Part shown: piece after piece, positions 8,642 through 15,121 of the stretch
Numbering within the stretch: position 1 is the stretch's first letter
Layout of the letters: every line of letters begins with the position of its first letter
Assembly: GCA_025360065.1 (NCBI GenBank)
Contig: JANYCX010000137.1
Span: 1 to 38,170, forward strand
Length of the DNA: 38,170 nt
Reading direction: 5' to 3'
From: Acetobacteraceae bacterium
Lineage (GTDB): Bacteria > Pseudomonadota > Alphaproteobacteria > Acetobacterales > Acetobacteraceae
Translations under genes and position numbers: made by a program
Notes under the pieces: model-generated
Told to the model about the DNA's origin: nothing
The model's input: only the letters and a program-made list of their open reading frames with translations
The model's database searches: none

Positions 8642-9516
8642 TGTCTGACCTGGTATTGCCGGCGCGGACACAGGCCAATTCCGCCGCGCGGCGGCGTCGG
8701 ATGCCGATTGCGGTTGCGATCGCGATCACCTGGCTCGCCGCGGTGCTGTTCGTGGCGATCTTTGCCGATTGGCTGCGCCCGTTTGGGATAACCGCACTCG
8801 ATCTGCGCGCCCGCCTGACCCCCCCGGTGGGGTTTGGCGGCAGCTGGGCGCATGCGCTGGGCACCGATGAACTGGGCCGCGACGTACTGAGCCGCCTGCT
8901 GGTGTCGATCCAGATGTCATTGCGGATTGCTTTTGGCGCCACCATTATCGCTGCCGTGTTTGGCACCACGATGGGGTTCCTCGCCGCGCATTTTCGCGGC
9001 TGGGTCGAACAGATTGTTCTGATGCTGATTGATTTCCAGGCCTCAATGCCGTTTCTGATTCTGGCATTGTCGGTGCTGGCATTTTTCGGCAATTCGCTGC
9101 TGCTGTTTACCTGTCTTCTTGGCCTGTACGGTTGGGAACGTTACGCACGGATTTCGCGCGGACTGGCGATTGCCGCCAATGCCCAGGGCTATGCGGCGGC
9201 AATCCGACAACTTGGCGCAAAGCCGATGCGGATTTATCTTGGCCATGTGCTGCCCAATATCGCATCGACTTTGATCGTGTCGGCAACCTTGTCGTTTCCA
9301 GAAGTTGTTCTGCTGGAAAGCGGCCTGTCATTCCTCGGGCTCGGGGTGCAACCACCGATGACCAGCCTGGGCAATATGGTGGGCTACGGCCGGGAATATC
9401 TGACCAGGGCGCCATGGATTTTGCTGACGCCAAGCACGGTGATTGTGCTGACCACACTTGCCGTCAGCCTGCTCGGTGATTGGTTGCGCGACCGGTTGGA
9501 CCCGACTTTGGGATAA
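8641..9516 (+). CDS. peptide ABC transporter permease, DppC-like
   Basis: The second permease of the importer (291 aa). An N-terminal membrane anchor precedes the DppC/OppC hallmark GTDELGRDVLSRLL. The coupling loop reads RISRGLAIAANAQGYAAA with GAKPMRIYLGHVLPN. The C-terminal SFLGLGVQPP is the conserved DppC motif and the protein ends in the usual DWLRDRLDPTL. It is the last gene of the operon and is followed by a palindrome and a terminator-like hairpin. Confidence 0.93.
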   Translation: MSDLVLPARTQANSAARRRRMPIAVAIAITWLAAVLFVAIFADWLRPFGITALDLRARLTPPVGFGGSWAHALGTDELGRDVLSRLLVSIQMSLRIAFGATIIAAVFGTTMGFLAAHFRGWVEQIVLMLIDFQASMPFLILALSVLAFFGNSLLLFTCLLGLYGWERYARISRGLAIAANAQGYAAAIRQLGAKPMRIYLGHVLPNIASTLIVSATLSFPEVVLLESGLSFLGLGVQPPMTSLGNMVGYGREYLTRAPWILLTPSTVIVLTTLAVSLLGDWLRDRLDPTLG

Positions 9517-9560
9517 TGTCCTGCCCCCAAAGGGCGGCATCAATACGAACGGATCAGGCT

Positions 9561-9618
9561 CTAGTGTCCGAAATCGGAGGGTCGCGCATTACAGCGACCT
9601 GCTGATTCCGGACACTAG
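9561..9618. repeat. MITE-like 58-bp palindrome with CTAGTGTCCG ends
   Basis: Perfect 10-base terminal inverted repeats (CTAGTGTCCG at 9561-9570, CGGACACTAG at 9609-9618) enclose an imperfect palindrome with a second perfect pair GGTCGC/GCGACC around a short centre. The ends carry TA inside CTAG, which would fit TA-targeting IS630/Tc1-type ends. No transposase is nearby. It lies between the convergent permease and fasciclin genes. Family assignment is inference. Confidence 0.65.
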
Positions 9619-9619
9619 C

Positions 9620-9655
9620 CGGTGCGGGCTCCATTTGGAACCGCACCGTTTATCT
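9620..9655 (+). terminator. candidate terminator of the importer operon
   Basis: A perfect 8-base stem CGGTGCGG (9620-9627) / CCGCACCG (9641-9648), 13-base loop, is followed by TTTATCTT. The T-rich tail is on the plus strand, 104 bases after the permease stop, so it would terminate that operon. The opposite orientation has no T-run. Confidence 0.6.
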
Positions 9656-10246
9656 TCAGCCAGGCAGCATGACCTTGTCGATCACCTGGATCACGCCGTT
9701 GGACTGAAACACGTCATAGGTGGTGATGTGGGCAGTGGTGCCCTTGGCGTCGATGATCAGAATGTTGTGCGGCCCATTCATTTTCACCATCAGCGTTTCA
9801 CCGGCGACGGTGGTCAGGCTCGCGGTGCCCTTGGCGTCCATCACCATGTTGTGGAGCTGATCAAACCCGAGCCGCCCGGCGACGACGTGATAGGTGAGGA
9901 TTTTGGTCAGCGTGGCTTTGTTTTCCGGCTTCAGCAGGGTAGTCACGGTGCCGGCCGGCAGTTCGGCGAAGGCCGCGTTGGTTGGCGCAAACACCGTGAA
10001 CGGGCCTGGGCCTTTCAATGTTGCGACCAACCCGGCCGCTTTCACCGCGGCCACCAGGGTGGTATGTTCGGCCGAGTTAACCGCGTTGTCGATGATGTCC
10101 TTGCCTGGAAACATCGACTGGCCGCCGACCATTACCGTCGCTTTGCTGTCCATCATCGGTGCGGGGGGGGCTTGCGCGATGGCCTGGGTGCAGGCAGCGA
10201 GCAGAATGGCGGCCATGGTCATGGGGATTGAATGTTGAGCGCGCAT
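9656..10246 (-). CDS. fasciclin (FAS1) domain secreted protein
   Basis: A secreted protein with one FAS1 fold, a domain used in adhesion and found in many bacterial envelope proteins (196 aa). The start at 10246 has AAGGA about nine bases upstream and gives a clean signal sequence (MRAQHSIPMTMAAILLAAC). LAAC could be a lipobox; cleavage after AIAQ is the alternative. The domain runs from about residue 45 to the end, with GKDIIDNAV, GPGPFTVFAPTNAAF, LTYHVVAGR and a C-terminal NGVIQVIDKVMLP, all classic FAS1 segments. It lies downstream of the sigma/anti-sigma pair, same strand, separated by 99 bases. It may belong to that regulon; no promoter match was found. Confidence 0.92.
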   Translation of the reverse strand: MRAQHSIPMTMAAILLAACTQAIAQAPPAPMMDSKATVMVGGQSMFPGKDIIDNAVNSAEHTTLVAAVKAAGLVATLKGPGPFTVFAPTNAAFAELPAGTVTTLLKPENKATLTKILTYHVVAGRLGFDQLHNMVMDAKGTASLTTVAGETLMVKMNGPHNILIIDAKGTTAHITTYDVFQSNGVIQVIDKVMLPG

Positions 10247-10345
10247 TGGGGCGTTCCTTTTCACGTGGGCGGCGGGCTGCCGTCCTTTCACAACCGGACT
10301 ACGCGGCGCAAAACAGCGTGGATGCCTGGTGCAAAAAAATAAATT

Positions 10346-10993
10346 TCAGGTCGCACGCGGCGGCATCGCCCGCGCCAGCATCAGTTGCAGCATGACGACC
10401 AGCGCGAGCGTGCCAACATTCCAGATCAGCACCATCACGCTGGCGTCATGCTGGTGGAGCAACGTCATCGCGGCCGATGTCAGACCCGCGGCCGCCAATC
10501 CTCCGGCAAGGGTCGCTGCGCCCAGGCGGATCGGCGCTGCCCGGCGGAGCAGCGCCAGCATGGCAGCGGACAGTGGCAGGGCGGCAAGCGCCAGGCTCAG
10601 CGCGCAGTCGATCACCTCGGCGCGTTGCACCTGATCGTTACCCAAAGTGATCCAGTTGACCAGGCAGCCGCGCCCGACACTGGCAAGCCAGATCGCGAGG
10701 CTCGGCAGCGGCAACAACAGCCACCGGCGTGACCGTCCCGGCACGGATAAAGCCGCTGCACTCCATGCTGCCAGCACGCCGGTTGCGATGGCCCCGCTGA
10801 AGCTTAGGAAAAATCCTGGATGGGTCAGCTGCATGAGCAGATCGGCACGGACCCCTTGCCAGGCAACCAGGGCTGCAACCACTGCGGCGGTGAGCACGAG
10901 ATAGGCGGCGGCCCGCAGCAACGGCGCGCGCAGCCGGCGCACCGGGCGGGCGCTGGCCGCCAGACCGTCGATCAGGGTGTCGGTGCTGGTCAT
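10346..10993 (-). CDS. nrsF: NrsF-type (DUF1109) membrane anti-sigma factor
   Basis: A six-helix membrane protein predicted to sequester the sigma factor encoded just upstream (215 aa; overlapping ATGA start). DUF1109/NrsF proteins inhibit SigF-type ECF factors; in Caulobacter two conserved cysteines (C131 and C181, from memory) are needed to respond to heavy metals. Here Cys130 in VIDCALSL fits the first site, with LRRAAPIR 20 residues further on. The position matching the second, normally in an LHC-acidic motif, reads LLHQHDAS with Gln181 between His180 and His182. Another cysteine, C110, sits in GRGCLVNW. Family assignment is good; the altered sensing residue is a deduction from spacing without an alignment. 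Confidence 0.85.
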   Translation of the reverse strand: MTSTDTLIDGLAASARPVRRLRAPLLRAAAYLVLTAAVVAALVAWQGVRADLLMQLTHPGFFLSFSGAIATGVLAAWSAAALSVPGRSRRWLLLPLPSLAIWLASVGRGCLVNWITLGNDQVQRAEVIDCALSLALAALPLSAAMLALLRRAAPIRLGAATLAGGLAAAGLTSAAMTLLHQHDASVMVLIWNVGTLALVVMLQLMLARAMPPRAT

Positions 10994-11565
10994 GCCGGGG
11001 CCCCGATCAGGTTGCGCAGGCGGATCAGGGCGCGATGCACCGCAACCTTCAGCGCGCCCACACTTTGCCCGCTCGCGGTGGCCGCATCTAGCAAACTCAT
11101 GTCCTGCATCTTCACCAATTCAATTGCTGTGCGCTGGCCGGGCGGCAGGCCAGCGATGGCCCGTTGCAGGGCGCGTCCGTCCATGCCGCTATCCTGGTTC
11201 GGTGCGAGGGCGGCAAAGGTTTCATCGCCGGCGGCGATTTTTGCGTCGAGGCTGGTTTCCCGGCTCGCCCGGCGCGACAACACACGCTGGCGGTCGGCAA
11301 TCCGCGCCTGTGCGAGGGCTGCGAGCCACGGTTTGATCGGGCGGGCGGGATCGTAGCTATGGCGGGCGTGATGCACAGTCAGCAGGATGTCCTGCAGCGC
11401 ATCCTCGGCCTCGGTCGGGTCGCGCAGCCGGCTGCGGGCGATGGCGCGCAGCCACGGCGTGATCGCTGACAGCACCGCATGATAGGCGGCGCGGTCGCCG
11501 TCCTGGGCGCGGGCAAAAAGATCTGGCCAGTGGGCGGGGTCGGCGTAACTTTTGGTCGGTGCCAT
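10990..11565 (-). CDS. sigF: ECF sigma factor, SigF-like
   Basis: A sigma-70 family extracytoplasmic-function factor (191 aa). Region 2 includes LRDPTEAEDALQDILLTVHHARHSYDPARPIKPWL, here given in pieces: EAEDALQDILL and the RPIKPWL core-binding end. Region 4 is LPPGQRTAIELVKMQDMSLL and the helix-turn-helix ASGQSVGALKVAVHRAL. KPWL with an HSYDP turn is typical of the group paired with DUF1109 regulators. The ATG at 11565 is preferred over a TTG at 11580; neither has a clear ribosome-binding site. It is co-transcribed with nrsF (4-base overlap) and divergent from the thioredoxin gene across 59 bases. Confidence 0.9.
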   Translation of the reverse strand: MAPTKSYADPAHWPDLFARAQDGDRAAYHAVLSAITPWLRAIARSRLRDPTEAEDALQDILLTVHHARHSYDPARPIKPWLAALAQARIADRQRVLSRRASRETSLDAKIAAGDETFAALAPNQDSGMDGRALQRAIAGLPPGQRTAIELVKMQDMSLLDAATASGQSVGALKVAVHRALIRLRNLIGAPA

Positions 11566-11624
11566 GCGAAGCCCGTTCAAGGCGCCATCACGGCCGCCCG
11601 ATTTCGAACCTAAGGGAAGATCGC

Positions 11625-12017
11625 ATGCGACGCATCACGTTTTTGACTGGCGCCCTGGCCACTGTGCTGTTGGTTGCCGCCGGCGCCCACGCCGCCACTC
11701 AGCAAGCCTGGGACAAAGCCGCTTTCGCCGCCGCCCAGGCTGCGGGCAAGCCCATCCTGATCGCGGTGCATGCGCCGTGGTGCCCAACCTGCGCCAAGCA
11801 GACGCCAATCCTGTCCGAACTCGCCAAAGACCCAGGCTTCAAGGACATGGTGATGATGACGGTGGATTTTGACTCGCAGAAGGACATCGTCAATTCCTTC
11901 GGGGTGCGCACGCAAAGCACGCTGATCGTGTTTCATGGCAAGACCGAAACCGGCCGTTCGACCGGCGAAACCGATGCCGGTAAAATCAAGGCGCTGCTCT
12001 CCAAAGCCAATAGCTAA
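11625..12017 (+). CDS. periplasmic thioredoxin-fold protein, WCPTC active site
   Basis: An exported thioredoxin-like oxidoreductase (130 aa). A signal peptide occupies about residues 1-23 (ending GAHA). The redox motif WCPTC has Cys53 and Cys56, and a cis-Pro region appears as RTQSTLIVF, with Thr where many thioredoxins have cis-Pro, so the loop is unusual. AGGGA lies just upstream of the ATG at 11625. The next gene encodes a CcdA-like electron carrier five bases downstream, so the pair probably forms a reductive periplasmic thiol system. The divergent sigma gene suggests stress control. Confidence 0.9.
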   Translation: MRRITFLTGALATVLLVAAGAHAATQQAWDKAAFAAAQAAGKPILIAVHAPWCPTCAKQTPILSELAKDPGFKDMVMMTVDFDSQKDIVNSFGVRTQSTLIVFHGKTETGRSTGETDAGKIKALLSKANS

Positions 12018-12022
12018 GCGCG

Positions 12023-12751
12023 GTGGGAACATTGCTCGCCGGCCTGCTGGCCGGCATGCTGTCCACCTTGTCGCCCTGCGTGTTGCCGTTGCTGCCGCTG
12101 GTCCTGGGCAGCGCGGTTGCCGCCCATCGTTTCGGGATGCTGGCGCTGGGGGCCGGGTTGGTCCTGGCTTTTGTCGGCGTGGGATTGTTTGTCGCGACAA
12201 TCGGATTTGCCATCGGGCTGGATGGCGATGTGTTCCGCGTGGTGTCGGCGGTGCTGCTGGCGGCAGTTGGCGTGGTGCTGCTGAGCGCGCCTTTGCAGGC
12301 GCGCCTCGCGATCGCGACATCCGGCATGGGCAATGCCGGCAACAGCCTGCTGTCGCACTTTGCGCCCGAGCGCGCGCTTGGCGGCTGGGCGGGGCAGTTC
12401 GTTATCGGGCTGGTGTTGGGGGCAATCTGGAGCCCCTGCGTTGGCCCGACCCTGGGGGCTGCGTCCCTGCTGGCGGCGAAGGGAGAAAACCTCGGCGATG
12501 CGGCGGCGGTGATGGCGGCGTTCGGGGTGGGGGCTGCCTTGCCGTTGGTTCTGGTCGGCAGCCTGTCGCGCCAGGCGTTGATGCGGTGGCGTGGCAGGAT
12601 GATGGCGGCGGGGCAGGGCGGCAAGTATGTCCTGGGTGGCGGCGCGCTTGCGGTGGCGCTGCTGATCCTGACCGGGTGGGATCGGGCGCTGGAAACCGCA
12701 CTGGTGAACGCGTCTCCGGCCTGGCTTACCGATCTGACAACCCGCTTCTGA
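12023..12751 (+). CDS. CcdA/DsbD-family transmembrane thiol electron carrier
   Basis: A membrane protein of about six helices (242 aa) that should carry electrons from cytoplasmic thioredoxin to the periplasmic partner encoded upstream. The two family motifs are LSTLSPCVLPLLPLVLG (Cys19) and IWSPCVGPTLGAA (Cys139), each a Pro-Cys-x-x-Pro element in a membrane segment. The start is GTG at 12023, five bases after the thioredoxin stop; no ATG fits. Its last 26 bases overlap the end of the convergent phnN gene. Confidence 0.9.
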   Translation: MGTLLAGLLAGMLSTLSPCVLPLLPLVLGSAVAAHRFGMLALGAGLVLAFVGVGLFVATIGFAIGLDGDVFRVVSAVLLAAVGVVLLSAPLQARLAIATSGMGNAGNSLLSHFAPERALGGWAGQFVIGLVLGAIWSPCVGPTLGAASLLAAKGENLGDAAAVMAAFGVGAALPLVLVGSLSRQALMRWRGRMMAAGQGGKYVLGGGALAVALLILTGWDRALETALVNASPAWLTDLTTRF

Positions 12752-13262
12752 TGGCCGCAATCACTGCGGCCGCACCTTCTGCAGGGCTGCGATCGTTGAT
12801 CACTCGCACCACCCGCACCCCGTCCGGCAATGGCACCTCGCGCGCCAGCCGGGCGGAGATGTCGGCGGCCGTTTCCCGTCCGCGCGCGGCGAGGCGTGCG
12901 GCGAGCAGCGCCGGTGGGGCAGTGATTTCGAGCACCATTACCGGAAATTTTTCCGCCGCCGCCAGGATCATCGCGCGCGAGATATTGGCCACCACGACAT
13001 GGCCGGCGGCAAGATCGCCGGCGATGTCGGCGGGAATGCCATAGCCCAGCCCATGCGCCTGCCACGACAGCGCGTACTGGTCGCGCCGTGTGGCAAATTC
13101 TTCCGGGGTGATGGCGGTATGATCCTCGCCGCCGGCATTTGCCGGGCGGGTGATCTCGCGGCGCACGAAGCGGACGCATGGGTCATCGGCCAGTTCCGTC
13201 CGCGCCAGATCGAGCAAAGTGTCTTTGCCGGCACCCGACGGACCGACCACCAAGACCAGCAT
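12726..13262 (-). CDS. phnN: ribose 1,5-bisphosphokinase PhnN
   Basis: Converts ribose 1,5-bisphosphate plus ATP to PRPP, a step of the phosphonate (C-P lyase) pathway (178 aa). The guanylate-kinase-like fold shows the P-loop GPSGAGKDT (residues 7-15), FVRREITRPANAGGEDH with the substrate-binding TRP segment, and LSWQAHGLGYGIP. All are characteristic of PhnN rather than GMP kinase. No other phn gene is in the window, so it is either detached from a C-P lyase operon or used for PRPP supply. Its tail overlaps the convergent ccdA-like gene. Confidence 0.9.
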   Translation of the reverse strand: MLVLVVGPSGAGKDTLLDLARTELADDPCVRFVRREITRPANAGGEDHTAITPEEFATRRDQYALSWQAHGLGYGIPADIAGDLAAGHVVVANISRAMILAAAEKFPVMVLEITAPPALLAARLAARGRETAADISARLAREVPLPDGVRVVRVINDRSPAEGAAAVIAAIRSGLSDR

Positions 13263-13335
13263 GCGAAGCTCCCGATTTGACCCGCCACGTCATGCGATTA
13301 ACCTAGGGCAAAATCAACCAGGGACTTTGGCATCA

Positions 13336-15114
13336 ATGTTCACGACCCGCCCCGAAATCGCCGGCACCTTTGGCGTTGTCGCCACCACCCATTGGATCGC
13401 GAGTGCGGTCGGCATGTCGGTGCTGGAAAAAGGCGGCAATGCGTTTGATGCAGCCGTCGCCACCGCCTTTGTGCTCAACCTCGCCGAGCCGCATCTCAAC
13501 GGGCCGGGCGGTGATGTGCCGATCATTCTGCACGACGCCCGCACTGGCACCCAGCATGTGATCTGCGGCCAGGGCGTGGCGCCGGACGCGGCGACGCCTG
13601 CCGCTTTCGCCGCATTGGGTTTGGACCTGGTGCCCGGCACCGGGCTGTTGCCCGCCGTGGTGCCCGGCGCCTTCGATGCGTGGATGCTGATGCTGCGCGA
13701 TTGGGGCACCTGGGAACTGCCGCAGGTGCTGGACTATGCCATCGGCTACGCCATCAACGGCATTCATGTCGTGCCGCGCGTCGCGGCTGGCATTGCCGGC
13801 ATGGCACCGATGTTTCAGGAAGAATGGAAAACCTCGGCGGACGTGTGGCTGCCGGGCGGCAAGGTGCCCGAGGTCGGGACATTGTTCCGTCGCCCCGCGC
13901 TCGCCGCCACCTGGCAGCGTTTGTGCCGTGATGCGGTCGGGCCGAGCCGGGAAGCCCGGATCGATGCCGCCCGCAACGCGTTTTATCGCGGCTGGGGCGC
14001 CGAGGCGATCGGGCGGTTTTATGCCGAGAACGAATTGCTCGACACCTCCGGCCGCCGCCATCGCGGCCTGCTGACCGCTGACGACATGGCGCGCTGGGCC
14101 GCCCCGGTCGAAGCCCCGCTGGCGCATGACTATCACGGCTATACCGTGCTGAAATGCGGCCCGTGGACGCAAGGGCCGGCGCTGCTGCAATCGCTGGCGA
14201 TCCTGGAAGGTTACGACATCGGCGCGATGGACCCGGTCGGCGCCGAGTTCGTCCACACAGTCACCGAGGCGATGAAGCTCGGCTGGGCCGATCGCGAGGC
14301 CTATTACGGCGATCCCGATCAGGCGGAGGTGCCGCTCGGCACGCTGTTGTCACGCGAGTACAATGACGAACGGCGTGGGCTGATCAGCGATCAGGCGTCA
14401 ATGGAACTGCGCCCCGGCAACGTGTTGGGGTTCCAGCCCCAGGTCGATCACCATGCCGAAGACAGGCTGGCGATGCTGACCCGCGCCCCCGGCGTGGGTG
14501 AGCCGACCATGGCGCGGCTCGGAGCTACCGGCGGCGATACCTGCCATATCGACATTATCGATCGCTGGGGCAACATGGTCAGCGCGACGCCGTCGGGCGG
14601 GTGGTTGCAGTCTTCGCCGGTGGTGCCGGAACTTGGCTTTCCGCTGTCCACCCGCGGGCAGATGTTCTGGACCAAACCCGGCCATCCCAACACCATCGCG
14701 CCACGGAAGCGCCCGCGCAGCACGCTGTCGCCCAGCATGGCGCTGCGCGACGGGCAGGCCTGGCTGTCATTCGGCACGCCGGGCGGCGATCAGCAGGACC
14801 AGTGGCAGCTCATCATGTTCCTGCGCCTGGTGCATCACCGGATGGGCATTCAGGAGGCGATTGACGCGCCGAGCTTCCACACCGAGCATTTCCCATCGAG
14901 TTTCTGGCCGCGCGCGGCCCGGCCGGGCAAGCTGGTGATCGAAGGGCGCTTCGATAGGGCGGTGCTCGCCGATCTGCTGGCGCGCGGCCATAAGGCGGAA
15001 CTGGGCGATCTGTGGACCGAGGGCCGGCTCTCGGGTGCGAAGATCGAACCCGACGGCCAGATGTTCGCCGGCGCCAATCCGCGCGGCATGCAGGGCTACG
15101 CGATCGGGCGGTAG
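13336..15114 (+). CDS. gamma-glutamyltranspeptidase family protein (Ntn hydrolase)
   Basis: A member of the GGT family, self-cleaving N-terminal nucleophile enzymes that act on gamma-glutamyl amides such as glutathione or on acylated substrates (592 aa). Family landmarks are EKGGNAFDAAVATAF, NGPGGDVP and the nucleophile region GATGGDTCHIDIID. Thr402 in GGDTCHID is the likely processing site, giving a small subunit of about 191 residues. RPRSTLSPSMALRDG and the oxyanion-region FGTPGGDQQDQW follow. Unlike secreted GGTs there is no signal peptide: conserved sequence begins almost at residue 1. The start could be earlier in a frame open to 13150, but that part lies in phnN. Substrate unknown. Confidence 0.88.
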   Translation: MFTTRPEIAGTFGVVATTHWIASAVGMSVLEKGGNAFDAAVATAFVLNLAEPHLNGPGGDVPIILHDARTGTQHVICGQGVAPDAATPAAFAALGLDLVPGTGLLPAVVPGAFDAWMLMLRDWGTWELPQVLDYAIGYAINGIHVVPRVAAGIAGMAPMFQEEWKTSADVWLPGGKVPEVGTLFRRPALAATWQRLCRDAVGPSREARIDAARNAFYRGWGAEAIGRFYAENELLDTSGRRHRGLLTADDMARWAAPVEAPLAHDYHGYTVLKCGPWTQGPALLQSLAILEGYDIGAMDPVGAEFVHTVTEAMKLGWADREAYYGDPDQAEVPLGTLLSREYNDERRGLISDQASMELRPGNVLGFQPQVDHHAEDRLAMLTRAPGVGEPTMARLGATGGDTCHIDIIDRWGNMVSATPSGGWLQSSPVVPELGFPLSTRGQMFWTKPGHPNTIAPRKRPRSTLSPSMALRDGQAWLSFGTPGGDQQDQWQLIMFLRLVHHRMGIQEAIDAPSFHTEHFPSSFWPRAARPGKLVIEGRFDRAVLADLLARGHKAELGDLWTEGRLSGAKIEPDGQMFAGANPRGMQGYAIGR

Positions 15115-15121
15115 ACCCGCG

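Noticed and set aside
12726-12751. The 26-base convergent overlap of the ccdA-like and phnN genes as a sign of an error
   Set aside because: Both C-termini are of normal length for their families; short convergent overlaps are common in compact genomes.
11935-13044. A 369-codon plus-strand open frame
   Set aside because: It overlaps the thioredoxin, ccdA-like and phnN genes in another frame and has no recognisable domain.
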